NCBI GenBank assembly: GCA_035638255.1
Contig: DASRAJ010000140.1
Span: forward strand, 1-64,000
Reading direction: 5' to 3'
Source of the DNA: DASRAJ01 sp035638255
GTDB taxonomy: Bacteria > Bacteroidota > Bacteroidia > Chitinophagales > UBA10324
DNA length: 64,000 nucleotides
Of this stretch, positions 1 to 9,669 are shown piece after piece. Each line of letters opens with the position of its first letter. The stretch's first letter is position 1. The notes below the pieces were generated by a model. That model was not told the DNA's origin, searched no databases, and saw only the letters and a list, made by a program, of their open reading frames with translations. A program made the translations under genes and the position numbers.

Positions 1-105
1 AACCTGCTCAAGTTGATTCTTGATGCCTGTGCGATCCATCATTTGTTTCATCAGGATCACCCCGCCCCAGGGCGTTACTTGCTTGTCACTATATTGTATT
101 TGCAT
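1..105 (-). CDS. Transposase, N-terminal fragment cut by window edge
   Basis: Thirty-five codons are visible, starting with ATG at 105. The peptide contains SDKQVTPWGG followed by LMKQMMDRTGI. This resembles the conserved start of DDE transposases of the IS1380/IS4-like group, whose N-termini carry a '..T.wGG..lm...l...g' block. The catalytic DDE residues lie beyond the window. It reads away from the truncated T9SS gene whose tail it displaced. The family is recognised from memory of the motif only; the call as a transposase is reasonably safe, the IS1380 assignment less so. Confidence 0.7.
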   Translation of the reverse strand, partial: MQIQYSDKQVTPWGGVILMKQMMDRTGIKNQLEQV

Positions 106-184
106 GGTAAGGTTTTCTTACCCGTCAAATCTCTGATTCCATTCTTAGTTTTACTTCATTTAGTTTTCAACTGCAAAATCTGGG
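1..184 (-). mobile_element. End of an insertion sequence (possibly IS1380-like)
   Basis: The left edge holds one end of an insertion sequence. A transposase start lies on the minus strand at 105. The reading frame of the neighbouring secreted protein is interrupted at 184, where the inserted DNA begins with CCCAGATTTTGCAG on the minus strand. The other end, the second inverted repeat and the target duplication lie outside the window, so the exact end and family are inferred from the broken gene and the transposase N-terminus. Confidence 0.65.
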
Positions 185-1492
185 ATAAACTGACAAATTG
201 TGTTTTTCATTTTTCGGGTTTTTAAATTCTAAAATTGCATATTGACAAAACGGATTCGGATAGATAAAATAGTTGTCTTGGTTTTCAATCTCATAAACTC
301 CCGATGGGCACTTAATGGTTGAATTCGAATATGAGTAGCTGTCTATTAAGTTCGGAAGTCCGAGATTGCACGTTTCATTGTTGAGCGACACAGCACTATC
401 TTGAAAATTACAGCTAAGACCTGATTGATTAGGATTATTGATAACTGCAAGAAAAGATTTACCTCCGCGAGCAACATATATTTTACCATCAGGTCCAATT
501 TGCAACGCGTCCGATGCGTCGTTTGTGTAGAATGTAAAAGGAGATACCTGGGTTTTTGAACTTCTGATTGAATCAGGGTTTCCGCTTCCGGCGTTTAAAT
601 CATATTGAAAAACATTTTTTGTATCGGTGAAATACAACTTTGAGTTGTCGGGAGAAAATGAGAGCCCGTATCCACCAAAAGTGTCCACTTGCAAATCCAG
701 ATCAATGAAGTTTGACACTACGCCTGAGCTATCATTAAAATCGAATAGCTCTTTTATGTTATCACAAGTATTTACTGTCACCAATGCTAATTTTTTTCCG
801 TTGGGTGATGCTTTCATATAGCCTATAGCTGCTACAGTAGGATTCGGACCAACGGGAATACAATTATCATGATGAACGGAACCAATATGCGTTATCACTG
901 TATCATCTATTCCACTGCTCGTAAAACGGTAAGCATAAAATGCGTCAGAAAAATACTTATGAACCATTACCCAATAATCAGTTCCGTAGCCATGCCTTAT
1001 TGCTGTTAACTTTTCACATACAGTATCCAACAATAAAATATTCTTGCTTTCCGGGATAACCCCACCTAAACTGTTATCCAAACACATGTCAATAGTTGAA
1101 TACCGGAAACCATATTGAAGGTTATGAATATAGAATGCATCGGTAGTAAAAAGATAAAATAAATTATCGCTGCCTGGTTTTGGAATAATTAAAGAGGATT
1201 GTGTTGAAGAGAATGAGGAAAGTAAACTATCTCCATTCAGCATTATTTGCTGATTTCTATTCCAAATCTTATCACCATTTGTATAGAATAAAAGAGATCC
1301 CGAGCTATCGCAAATAACGGCTGTGCCTTCCGCATGTCCGTCTAAAAGATATGTCTGTCCATTGGTAAGAGCCACAGGAATTCCGCTGTTAAAATCCACT
1401 CCTGCATGGTCGCCGAAATACCAAATGTTTTGTTGTTTCTGTGAGAAACAAAACAGAGGAAGTAAAATAAAAGTCGTTAAGATTCTTTGCAT
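167..1492 (-). CDS. Secreted T9SS-type protein, C-terminus truncated by IS insertion
   Basis: The 441-residue protein has an N-terminal signal peptide (residues 1-17, hydrophobic, ending FCFS). An N-terminal block 'NIWYFGDHAGVDFNSG..' follows, typical of Bacteroidota surface proteins with a beta-propeller-like repeat region. Near the end, YPNPF (about residue 416) marks the start of a T9SS type A sorting domain. The domain stops after NLSVY and continues as PRFCS and a stop codon, because an insertion sequence begins there. The normal GLY-F and basic tail of the sorting domain is missing, so export or surface anchoring through T9SS is probably lost. The function of the body is unknown; it is likely a cell-surface or secreted protein. 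Confidence 0.8.
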   Translation of the reverse strand: MQRILTTFILLPLFCFSQKQQNIWYFGDHAGVDFNSGIPVALTNGQTYLLDGHAEGTAVICDSSGSLLFYTNGDKIWNRNQQIMLNGDSLLSSFSSTQSSLIIPKPGSDNLFYLFTTDAFYIHNLQYGFRYSTIDMCLDNSLGGVIPESKNILLLDTVCEKLTAIRHGYGTDYWVMVHKYFSDAFYAYRFTSSGIDDTVITHIGSVHHDNCIPVGPNPTVAAIGYMKASPNGKKLALVTVNTCDNIKELFDFNDSSGVVSNFIDLDLQVDTFGGYGLSFSPDNSKLYFTDTKNVFQYDLNAGSGNPDSIRSSKTQVSPFTFYTNDASDALQIGPDGKIYVARGGKSFLAVINNPNQSGLSCNFQDSAVSLNNETCNLGLPNLIDSYSYSNSTIKCPSGVYEIENQDNYFIYPNPFCQYAILEFKNPKNEKHNLSVYPRFCS

Positions 1493-1536
1493 CGTCTTGC
1501 TGTTTTAAGGTTGATTGCAACTTCGACGAAGCACCT

Positions 1537-2619
1537 TTACAAATACTTCTCCCCATTCTTCATCTTAATATCCATCACAATCTCCTTGATCTTCTGCTCC
1601 TGATCTTTACGGCAGATGAGCAGCACGTCTTCAGTTTCAACCACGATAAAATCTTCCAATCCTTCGAGCACCACAAGTTTTTTGTCCGGCACCATAACCA
1701 TGCAATTCGATGAATCATAGATCATCACGTTCTTGCCGCTTACCGCATTGCCCCAATAATCTTTTTGGTATGCTTCGTACAATGAAGCCCACGTTCCCAA
1801 ATCACTCCACCCAAATTTTGCAGGAATCACAGAAACATTTTTTGCCTTCTCCATAATGGCATTGTCAATGCTCACATTGGGACAGAGGGTGTAAGCCTTG
1901 CTTACGAAATCTTTTTCCGCCGGCGTGTTGTACAATTTTTTTCCTTCCTTAAAAATGTCATTCACTTCAGGAAGATAATGATGGAACGCATTTAGAAGGG
2001 TGCGCACATTTGAAATGAAAATTCCGGCATTCCAAAGAAAATCTCCGCTCTGATAAAAGGTGGTTGCCATTTCCAGCGGCGGTTTCTCCACAAAAGTTTT
2101 CACCTTGTACAATCCATCCTCTTCTTTTTCCTCAAGGTATTGAATGTAGCCATAGCCGGTATCAGGGCGGGTGGGTCGAATGCCGAGCGTGATGAGGATG
2201 TCCTTCTTCTCCGCCACCTTCAATCCCTTATTTAACGCAGCAGAAAATTTTTCTTCATTTGTTATAATGTGATCTGAGGGAGTGATGGCGATGCCGGCAT
2301 TGGAATCCATTGCAAGAATTTTGTGAGCCGCATATGCTATACAGGGTGCTGTATTTTTTCTTGTTGGCTCCAAAAGCAAGTGACTGTCTTTAAGCTCCGG
2401 AAGTTGCTGCCTGGTGATATCACGATACGACGCGTTGGTGACGATAAAAATCCGATCTGCAGCGAAAGTATGCTGGAGGCGCTCATAACTCTGCTGCAAG
2501 AGTGACTTGCCGGTGCCGAGAATATCGAGAAATTGTTTGGGATAATTTGTTTTGCTGAGCGGCCAAAAGCGGCTGCCGATGCCGCCCGCCATCATCACTG
2601 CGTAGTGGTGTTTCTTCAT
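1537..2619 (-). CDS. manC: Mannose-1-phosphate guanylyltransferase
   Basis: This enzyme makes GDP-mannose from mannose-1-phosphate and GTP, a cytoplasmic step that feeds capsule, lipopolysaccharide and glycoprotein sugars. The N-terminal nucleotidyltransferase signature GGIGSRFWPLS is complete, followed by YPKQFL, a conserved substrate-side motif, and further on FVEKPP and WNAGIF, both family hallmarks. At 360 residues it is the short, single-function form without the phosphomannose isomerase cupin. I chose the ATG at 2619 because the upstream in-frame ATG at 2631 lies inside a repeated intergenic sequence. It may be cotranscribed with kdsD upstream, fitting a surface-sugar role. Confidence 0.92.
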   Translation of the reverse strand: MKKHHYAVMMAGGIGSRFWPLSKTNYPKQFLDILGTGKSLLQQSYERLQHTFAADRIFIVTNASYRDITRQQLPELKDSHLLLEPTRKNTAPCIAYAAHKILAMDSNAGIAITPSDHIITNEEKFSAALNKGLKVAEKKDILITLGIRPTRPDTGYGYIQYLEEKEEDGLYKVKTFVEKPPLEMATTFYQSGDFLWNAGIFISNVRTLLNAFHHYLPEVNDIFKEGKKLYNTPAEKDFVSKAYTLCPNVSIDNAIMEKAKNVSVIPAKFGWSDLGTWASLYEAYQKDYWGNAVSGKNVMIYDSSNCMVMVPDKKLVVLEGLEDFIVVETEDVLLICRKDQEQKIKEIVMDIKMKNGEKYL

Positions 2620-2631
2620 AGTACGATGCAC

Positions 2632-2833
2632 GATTCACGTAACACGATGCACGATTCCGATAATTCGATTCCTGGCTCTTTTGAGTATTGCATTATAAAT
2701 TCTGAGATCAAAAAAAATTAAATTTTCATTCCACAAATTTATCATGATACGCGATTCATGTAATATCACTCGTTGACTCCAAGTCGTGTTACGTGAATCC
2801 CGATCAAATCGGGAGAACTTGTGTATCGTTATT
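2632..2833. repeat. Repeat-rich intergenic spacer
   Basis: The 200-base gap between kdsD and manC holds near-direct copies of short units (ACGATTCACGTAACACGATG-like at 2631-2660, and a related CGTGTTACGTGAATCCCGAT at 2785-2804) and a small hairpin CCCGATCAAATCGGG. Reading frames across it look like shadows. No gene is supported here. Confidence 0.5.
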
Positions 2834-3853
2834 TCATACCAACCCCTCCCGCAACAAATCATGCACATGCACCATCCCCGCATACTTCTTTTTATCCATT
2901 ACAATCACCTGTGTAATCTTATTGTTGCGCATAAGCTCCAGAGCATTGAGGGCAAGTTCATCTTTCGAAATCGTTTTAGGATGGCTGCCCATGATGTCTT
3001 TTGCCTTCAGATCCTGGTAGTCAGCATTTTCCATGGAGCGACGCAGATCACCATCGGTGATAATTCCAATCACTTCCTTCTTTGCATTAAATACCGCCGT
3101 CGCGCCAAGGCGGTTCGAAGTGATCTCCAAAATCACTTTTTGAATGGAATCATTCTCTTTCACCTGCGGCCTGGGATGCTGAACAGCGAGATCACTCACT
3201 TTCAAGTAAAGCTTCTTTCCCAAAGCACCTCCCGGGTGAAACTTTGCAAAATCAGCAGGCGAAAATCCGCGAAGCTTCAAAAGACAAACTGCCAATGCAT
3301 CACCCATAGCTGATTGCGCCGCGGTGCTGGATGTAGGGGCAAGATTATTCGGGCATGCTTCCTTGGAAACGGTAGTATCGAGAATGAAATCAGAATGTTG
3401 GGCTAAAAAACTTTTTGTGTTTCCGATCATGCCGACGAGCAAATTGCCATTGCTTTTTACAAGGGGCACCAGCAATTTGATTTCCGGGCTTTCACCGCTT
3501 TTTGATATGCAAATCACGACATCGTTTTGCTGAATCATGCCCAGATCACCGTGAATGGCATCGGCGGCGTGCATGAAAACAGAAGGGGTGCCGGTGGAAT
3601 TGAATGTGGCAACCATTTTCTGGGCCACCAAGGCGCTCTTGCCGATGCCGGTTACAATCACTCTTCCGTTGCCGGAAAAAATTTTTCTTACAACGCCGAT
3701 GAAGTTTTTACCGAGCAAATGCCGCAACCCAAGAATGGATTGCGCCTCAATTTTGAGAGTGTCGGCGGCGATGGTGAGAATTGCCTGATCAGATATTTTC
3801 AAAGTAAACTTGGTAGAACTTTTTTTGTGAGCTATATTTGTAGAAGTCCACAA
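2834..3853 (-). CDS. kdsD: Arabinose-5-phosphate isomerase (SIS + two CBS domains)
   Basis: The enzyme interconverts ribulose-5-phosphate and arabinose-5-phosphate, the first step to Kdo for lipopolysaccharide. The 339-residue chain has an SIS sugar-isomerase domain (about residues 40-190; VTGIGKSALVAQKMVATF, HGDLGM, SKSGES). Conserved residues follow (FHPGGALGKKL), then two CBS domains (about 210-270 and 275-339, with TDGDLRR). This is the full KdsD/GutQ architecture at normal length. It lies directly upstream of manC on the same strand, consistent with a surface-polysaccharide precursor pair. The N-terminal 15 residues are not conserved in character and the real start may be slightly downstream. 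Confidence 0.93.
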   Translation of the reverse strand: MWTSTNIAHKKSSTKFTLKISDQAILTIAADTLKIEAQSILGLRHLLGKNFIGVVRKIFSGNGRVIVTGIGKSALVAQKMVATFNSTGTPSVFMHAADAIHGDLGMIQQNDVVICISKSGESPEIKLLVPLVKSNGNLLVGMIGNTKSFLAQHSDFILDTTVSKEACPNNLAPTSSTAAQSAMGDALAVCLLKLRGFSPADFAKFHPGGALGKKLYLKVSDLAVQHPRPQVKENDSIQKVILEITSNRLGATAVFNAKKEVIGIITDGDLRRSMENADYQDLKAKDIMGSHPKTISKDELALNALELMRNNKITQVIVMDKKKYAGMVHVHDLLREGLV

Positions 3854-4034
3854 AATTACTATTTTTAGAGAGCGAACTTTTACTACTCAAGAGACGGCGC
3901 ACAGTGATTCTGCTTCGAAGAAATTCTGAAGGGATTCATGTCATCCGTTACCATCTTAAGTTTATCATTGAAATATGAAGATAAAAGCTACAGCGCGTGG
4001 CGCTGGAAATTTTTTTTAGTTAAATTGAACTGTA

Positions 4035-6431
4035 ATGGCGAAAAAGAATATGAATGCCGGGGTGAAGGAACGGGCTGCAAAAGTGAAAGCAATCTCACCA
4101 AAATCGAATGGCAAAGAAAATGGCAGCAAAAAAACTTCAGTCCGCAAGGAGATTGGTGAAGAAAAGCAAATTTCAAAGCAAGAAGCGCGCTTGGAATCAC
4201 ATTCCACTAACGGTGCTCAATCCAACGGTGCTCCCGCGAGAGCTGTCAACGGAAAACTGAATCTGAAGGCTTCATTGCACGAATACTTCGGTTTCGATAA
4301 TTTCAAAGGCGAGCAGGAAGAGGTCATCGAGGCTGTAATGAAAGGTCATGACACGTTTGTGATCATGCCTACCGGCGGCGGCAAATCGTTGTGCTACCAA
4401 CTTCCCGCCATTCTTCTCGAAGGAACCGCCGTGATTATTTCTCCGCTGATTGCATTGATGAAAAACCAGGTAGATGCCATTCGCGGTTACAGCACTAAGG
4501 ATAACATTGCGCACTTCCTCAACTCATCACTTACCAAGGCGCAGCAGAAATTGGTGAAGAAAGATTTGATGAAGGGTGAAACGAAGATGCTTTATGTAGC
4601 ACCGGAAACTTTAACCAAACAGGAGAATATTGATTTCCTGAGTGAGTTGAAAATTTCTTTTGTTGCTGTAGATGAAGCGCATTGCATTTCAGAGTGGGGT
4701 CATGATTTCCGTCCTGAATATCGGAAGATCAAGACCATGGTGGAATCCATGGGACACCGCATTCCGGTAATGGCGCTCACAGCCACTGCCACTCCCAAAG
4801 TGCAGAGCGATATTGTAAAGAACCTCAGCATGGTGGATCCGGATATTTTCATCGCTTCATTCAACCGACCCAATTTGTATTATGAAGTTCGGCCGAAGGG
4901 AAAGAAGGATGACTGCATCAAGCAAATTGTGAAGTTCATCAAGAGCATGCCCGGCAAATCGGGAATCATTTATGTATTGAGCAGAAAATCCACTGAAGAG
5001 CTTGCAGAAAATTTATGCGTGAATGGAGTAAAGGCAGTTGCCTATCATGCGGGATTGGAAGCTGCAGTTCGGTCGCAGCGGCAGGATCAATTTCTCATGG
5101 AAGACATTGATGTTATTGTCGCCACGATTGCCTTCGGTATGGGCATTGACAAGCCCGATGTGCGCTTCGTGATCCACTACAACATTCCGAAGTCACTTGA
5201 AAATTATTACCAGGAAACAGGAAGAGCCGGACGTGATGGCTTGGAGGGAAAGTGCATTGCTTTCTACAATTATCACGATATCGAGAAGCTCGAAAAATTC
5301 ATGCGCGATAAATCAGCGAATGAGCGCGAGATGGGCGGGCACCTGCTGATGGAAACGGTAGCATACGCTGAAACATCCGTGTGCCGGAGAAAATTCTTGC
5401 TTCACTACTTCGGGGAAAAATATCCCAAAGATGATTGCGGACATTGCGACAATTGCCTGCATCCAAAAGAACTAACCGAGGGTAAAGAGTACGTGCATGA
5501 TCTGCTGCAAGTGGTCAAGGCAATCCAGGAAAGTTTTACGATAGATTATGTAGTGGATATTCTTTGCGGCAACAAGCACAACCAGGTAATGATGTTCAAT
5601 CACCACATGCTCGATGTATTTGGCAGTGGTAAGGATCATGATGATCACTTCTGGAATTCAGTACTGCGCCAGGCGCTTCTTCACAACCTCATCATCAAGG
5701 ACATCGAGAATTACGGTGTGATAAAGCTGAGTGATAAAGGGAGAAAATTTTTGGAGAAGCCGCATTCGATCATGATTTCCATTAATCATGATTTCGACAA
5801 CCTCGATGACACCGAGCCCGAAGGCGGCACCGGCGCCCTTGATCCTCTTTTAATGAAGATGCTTCATGATATCAGGAAAACAGAAGCGGCAAAAGTGAAG
5901 CTACCTCCGTATGTGCTTTTCTCGGATCCTTCACTCGAAGAAATGGCCACCATGTATCCCACCACGATTGATGAGCTGGTTCGCATCGGTGGTGTAAGCA
6001 AGGGTAAAGCGGAAAAGTTTGGCAAACCATTTCTTGAGTTGATTGAATCGTACGTTGAAGAAAATGACATTGAGAAGCCAACCGAAATGCTGGTACGGTC
6101 AGTCGTGAATAAATCCATGAACAAAGTGTACATCATTCAAAACGTAGACAAGAAAGTGCCGCTCGATATGATCGCAAGAGGAAAGAGCATGAAGATGGAT
6201 GAGTTACTGACTGAAATGGAGTCTATCGTTTCCTCCGGTACCAAACTCAACCTCGATTACTACATTAATGATGTGATTGAAGAAGATCGCCAGCAGGAAG
6301 TGTTCGATTATTTCCGAATTGCGCATTCAGATTCCATTGATGATGCGGTGAATGAGCTGGGAAAAGAAAACTACACATGGGAAGAAGTGCAGATGATGCG
6401 GCTGAAGTTTTTGAGCGAGGTTGCGCACTAA
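4035..6431 (+). CDS. recQ: ATP-dependent DNA helicase RecQ
   Basis: A 3'-5' DNA helicase of recombination and replication-fork repair. Conserved helicase motifs are all visible: Walker A MPTGGGKSLCYQLP, DEAH box (VDEAHCISEWGHDFRPEY), TATAT, GIIYVLSRK, and QETGRAGRDG. The zinc-binding RQC region follows (CRRKFLLHYFGE, then CGHCDNC), then a winged-helix region and an HRDC-like domain near residues 620-680. The protein is 798 residues, longer than E. coli RecQ. A lysine-rich, low-complexity N-terminal extension of about 75 residues precedes the helicase core, so a later start is possible. A strong terminator follows the gene. Confidence 0.95.
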   Translation: MAKKNMNAGVKERAAKVKAISPKSNGKENGSKKTSVRKEIGEEKQISKQEARLESHSTNGAQSNGAPARAVNGKLNLKASLHEYFGFDNFKGEQEEVIEAVMKGHDTFVIMPTGGGKSLCYQLPAILLEGTAVIISPLIALMKNQVDAIRGYSTKDNIAHFLNSSLTKAQQKLVKKDLMKGETKMLYVAPETLTKQENIDFLSELKISFVAVDEAHCISEWGHDFRPEYRKIKTMVESMGHRIPVMALTATATPKVQSDIVKNLSMVDPDIFIASFNRPNLYYEVRPKGKKDDCIKQIVKFIKSMPGKSGIIYVLSRKSTEELAENLCVNGVKAVAYHAGLEAAVRSQRQDQFLMEDIDVIVATIAFGMGIDKPDVRFVIHYNIPKSLENYYQETGRAGRDGLEGKCIAFYNYHDIEKLEKFMRDKSANEREMGGHLLMETVAYAETSVCRRKFLLHYFGEKYPKDDCGHCDNCLHPKELTEGKEYVHDLLQVVKAIQESFTIDYVVDILCGNKHNQVMMFNHHMLDVFGSGKDHDDHFWNSVLRQALLHNLIIKDIENYGVIKLSDKGRKFLEKPHSIMISINHDFDNLDDTEPEGGTGALDPLLMKMLHDIRKTEAAKVKLPPYVLFSDPSLEEMATMYPTTIDELVRIGGVSKGKAEKFGKPFLELIESYVEENDIEKPTEMLVRSVVNKSMNKVYIIQNVDKKVPLDMIARGKSMKMDELLTEMESIVSSGTKLNLDYYINDVIEEDRQQEVFDYFRIAHSDSIDDAVNELGKENYTWEEVQMMRLKFLSEVAH

Positions 6432-6513
6432 TTTCGGATTTTAGATTTCGGATTTCTGGACCCATTATTCCTTGAGTTGTCAAAGTTTTTTCCTTTTAAA
6501 TATTTAGATTTAG

Positions 6514-6572
6514 AAAAGTAACAAAACTGTAAGTCGCAATCTTGTAAGTTGCAGTTTTGTTACTTTTTTTTC
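6514..6572 (+). terminator. Rho-independent terminator after recQ
   Basis: A perfect 16-base stem (AAAAGTAACAAAACTG at 6514-6529 pairing with 6552-6567) is followed by a run of Ts. The loop is 22 bases. It sits 80 bases after the recQ stop. Confidence 0.85.
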
Positions 6573-6600
6573 GTTTACCCTCCACACGAACCACACTCAT

Positions 6601-6633
6601 AGAACTGTTAGTTCTTCGAGAACTAACAGTTCT
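6601..6633. repeat. Perfect 15-bp inverted repeat with TCG loop
   Basis: AGAACTGTTAGTTCT (6601-6615) and its exact reverse complement (6619-6633) are separated by only TCG. There is no T-run after it on the coding strand of the AsmA-like gene, so it is not an ordinary terminator. It may be a dispersed repeat, a transcript-stabilising hairpin or an operator 50 bases before the next gene. Confidence 0.75.
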
Positions 6634-6684
6634 TGCTCAGAGTGACAATTTCAATTTACTTTGCCTAATTCACAATTTTCCTCT

Positions 6685-9444
6685 ATGAAAAAATTCCTTA
6701 TTGCCATTGCGATAATATTCTTTCTTATCATTGCCGCTGCCATTCTGCTCCCCATCCTTTTCAAAGACAAGATCATTGCAAAGGCAAAAGACGAGATTAA
6801 TAAATCAGTAAATGCAAAAGTCAATTTCGGCAAATTCGATCTCACCATCATCAAAAGTTTTCCGAACCTCACTTTCTGCCTCAATGATTTTTCCATCCTC
6901 GGCATCAATGAGTTTGAAGGTGATACTCTCGCATACATCAAAGAACTTGATGTGAAACTCAACATCTGGGATGTGATTGGCGGATCGCAGATGAAAATCA
7001 TATCCATTTCTCTCGACAAGCCTTACATCAATATTTTAGTATTGAAAGATGGCAAAGCGAATTATGACATCACGAAACCCTCTGCCGCATCTTCCTCAGG
7101 TTCTACGGGTAATTTCAAATTGGCGGTGCAATCCTATTCTCTACACCAGGGAAGAATTGTTTATGATGATCAATCACTTCCTTTGAAACTTACTATGGAA
7201 AATGTTGATCACAGCGGCAGCGGGGATTTCACCCAGGATCTTTTTACGCTCAGCACAAAAACTACTGTAGAAAAAACTTCTGTCTGGTATGGAGCAGTGA
7301 AATACCTGAGTAATGCAAAAACAAAACTCGATGCCGATTTGGATGTGGACATGAAGAATTCAAAGTACACCTTCAAGCAAAATGAGCTTGCACTCAACGA
7401 ACTCATATTGGGATTTGACGGATGGGTTGCCATGCCCGGCAATGACATCAACATGGATTTGAAATGGGACGTGAAAAAGAATGACTTCCGGAATTTTGTC
7501 TCGATGGTCCCGGGAGTGTACACAGCAAGCTTCAAGGATTTGAAGTCATCTGGAAAATTGACGCTTAATGGATTTGTGAAAGGAACCTATAATGAGAAAA
7601 AGATCCCTGCCTATGGATTGAACCTGAAAATTGATAACGGCATGTTTCAATATCCTTCGCTTCCCACCGCGGTGAACAAAGTGCATGTTGATCTCAACGT
7701 AAACAATCCTGATGGAGTGACTGATCATACGGTCATCAATCTAAAACAACTTCATGCTGAATTCGGCACAGAGCCGTTCGATGCGCGCTTATATGTTACC
7801 ACTCCGGTAAGCGATGCAAATATTGATGCGATGATGAAGGGAACCGTGAATCTTGCCAATATCAAAAACATCATTCCGCTTGAGAAGGGAACTGACTTAA
7901 ACGGCATCATTAAAGCAGATATGACGATGAAGGGTCGTTACTCTGCAATTGAACAAAAGCAATATCAGAATTTCAATGCAGCAGGGACTCTCGGCGTGAG
8001 CAACATGAATTACAAGAGTACAGATTATCCGCTCACCACCATCAACAACCTGTTGCTCACCTTTAATCCGCAGAATGTAACGCTCAATCAATTGGACGCG
8101 CACCTCGGTAAAAGTGATTTCAAAGCAACGGGGAGCATTGACAATTTACTCGGTTACTATTTCAAGAAAGAATTGCTGAAAGGAACCTTCTCACTGAATT
8201 CTACACTGCTTGATTTGAACGAGCTGATGAGCGGCAATTCAACTTCGGCTGCCGCACCTGATACTTCTAAAATGTCAGTGATTGAAGTTCCTGCGAATGT
8301 TGATTTCACTATCAACACTGCCATTGGGAAAATTCTCTATGAAGACTTAGTCCTCGAAAAAGTTTCAGGCAAGGCTGAAATTCATGATCAGAAAATTGAT
8401 CTCAGCAATCTTGCCTTCAACATGCTGAACGGTAATGTGAACATGAGCGGAACTTATGCTACCACGAATCCTAAAAAGCCTGCCTTCGATTACAACCTTT
8501 CACTTCAGCACTTCGACATTCAGCAAACAGTAAAAACATTTACAACTGTTCAAAAGATGGCACCCATTGCAAAACGATGCAGCGGAAATTTTTCTTCTGA
8601 CCTTATTGTGAAGGGAGAGATGGATGAACACATGCAACCCGTGATGAACAGTTTGGCAGGGAAAGGAAAACTGATGTCACAATATTTGACCGTCAGCAAT
8701 TTTGAACCGCTGAATAAATTGGCGGATGCACTGAAGATGGACGAGTACAAGAAACTTGACATTGCTGACCTGAACCTCTCTTTCGAATTCAAAGACGGTC
8801 GCGTGATAGCAAGTCCGTTCACTACACAGTTTCATGGAGCAACCGCTACTATCAGCGGCAGCAATGGCTTCGATGAAACAATAGACTACACAGTGAATCT
8901 TGCCATTCCAAAATCAAAGATTCCGGCATCTGCTACCAGTTTAATGACTAATGGACTCGCAAAAGCAAACAATCTCGTCGGTACTAATTTTCAGCTTCCT
9001 GATCCCCTTAAAGTGAATGTGCTGATTGGGGGAACAGTAATGAAGCCCGCCATCAAAACAGATTTTTCAAAACAAGGACAATCAATTGTTTCAACCGTAA
9101 AAGAAGAAGTAAAGCAGCAAGTGCAGCAACAGATAGACAATGGTAAGCAACAAGCGCGCGAGCAAGCCGATAAAATTTTGGCCGATGCCGACAAGCAGGC
9201 ACAGGCAATTCGCGACGCAGCAAAATCAAGTGCAGATCAGGCAAAGAAGCAGGGTTACGCGGCGGCAGATAAGTTAGTTGCGCAAGCCACCAATCCTATT
9301 GCAAAAGCTGCAGCGCAACAGGCAGCGAAAAAAGCGAAAGCCGAAACCGACAAGAGAGCGCAACAGATCATTGATGAAGGAAATAAAAAAGCGCAACTGG
9401 TTTTGGATGAGGCGAAGAAAAAATCGGATGCGCTATTGAAATAG
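6685..9444 (+). CDS. AsmA-like envelope protein with coiled-coil tail
   Basis: The predicted 919-residue protein begins with a single N-terminal membrane anchor (MKKFLIAIAIIFFLIIAAAILLP), then a very long beta-rich region typical of the AsmA/YhdP family. Members of that family span the periplasm and are linked to lipid transport and outer-membrane assembly. The AsmA C-terminal signature region lies around residues 590-770. The last 120 residues are an Ala/Lys/Gln-rich repetitive segment (KQQAREQADKILADADKQAQ and similar) that should form a long coiled coil, unusual for the family core. I chose ATG 6685 because it places the membrane anchor at the N-terminus. The gene is monocistronic, with the recQ terminator upstream. 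Confidence 0.82.
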   Translation: MKKFLIAIAIIFFLIIAAAILLPILFKDKIIAKAKDEINKSVNAKVNFGKFDLTIIKSFPNLTFCLNDFSILGINEFEGDTLAYIKELDVKLNIWDVIGGSQMKIISISLDKPYINILVLKDGKANYDITKPSAASSSGSTGNFKLAVQSYSLHQGRIVYDDQSLPLKLTMENVDHSGSGDFTQDLFTLSTKTTVEKTSVWYGAVKYLSNAKTKLDADLDVDMKNSKYTFKQNELALNELILGFDGWVAMPGNDINMDLKWDVKKNDFRNFVSMVPGVYTASFKDLKSSGKLTLNGFVKGTYNEKKIPAYGLNLKIDNGMFQYPSLPTAVNKVHVDLNVNNPDGVTDHTVINLKQLHAEFGTEPFDARLYVTTPVSDANIDAMMKGTVNLANIKNIIPLEKGTDLNGIIKADMTMKGRYSAIEQKQYQNFNAAGTLGVSNMNYKSTDYPLTTINNLLLTFNPQNVTLNQLDAHLGKSDFKATGSIDNLLGYYFKKELLKGTFSLNSTLLDLNELMSGNSTSAAAPDTSKMSVIEVPANVDFTINTAIGKILYEDLVLEKVSGKAEIHDQKIDLSNLAFNMLNGNVNMSGTYATTNPKKPAFDYNLSLQHFDIQQTVKTFTTVQKMAPIAKRCSGNFSSDLIVKGEMDEHMQPVMNSLAGKGKLMSQYLTVSNFEPLNKLADALKMDEYKKLDIADLNLSFEFKDGRVIASPFTTQFHGATATISGSNGFDETIDYTVNLAIPKSKIPASATSLMTNGLAKANNLVGTNFQLPDPLKVNVLIGGTVMKPAIKTDFSKQGQSIVSTVKEEVKQQVQQQIDNGKQQAREQADKILADADKQAQAIRDAAKSSADQAKKQGYAAADKLVAQATNPIAKAAAQQAAKKAKAETDKRAQQIIDEGNKKAQLVLDEAKKKSDALLK

Positions 9445-9453
9445 TTTCTGAAT

Positions 9454-9669
9454 TTATTTCTTCAAAAAATCTTCAGGGTCAATTTCAGCCTGCTTCAGAA
9501 TAGCTCTAAGAGTACCTTCGGGCATGTCACCTGAGTGATTCGGTATAGTTGTGAATTTGCTTGATTGCTCATTGTACCAGATTTCATGACTACCTGCTGC
9601 TTGACGGTGAAATGCAAATCCGGATTTCCTTAGTTTCTTGATAACCTCCCGATACCCATAGCTTTTCAA
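9454..9669 (-). CDS. hicA: HicA-family mRNA interferase toxin
   Basis: HicA toxins are small dsRBD-fold ribonucleases that cleave mRNA when not bound by HicB. The 71-residue sequence shows the family pattern: an N-terminal 'REVIKKLRKSGF', the catalytic histidine in GSHEIW (His28), then a basic strand and 'HSGDMPEGTLRAILKQAEID.EDF', a conserved tail. The start codon overlaps the upstream hicB stop by four bases, so the two are translationally coupled. Antitoxin-first order is common for one HicBA subgroup. Confidence 0.93.
   Translation of the reverse strand: MKSYGYREVIKKLRKSGFAFHRQAAGSHEIWYNEQSSKFTTIPNHSGDMPEGTLRAILKQAEIDPEDFLKK

Noticed and set aside
2635..2883. Long minus-strand frame in the kdsD-manC spacer
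   Set aside because: It runs through repeat units and the kdsD 3' end, and its composition is not coding-like.
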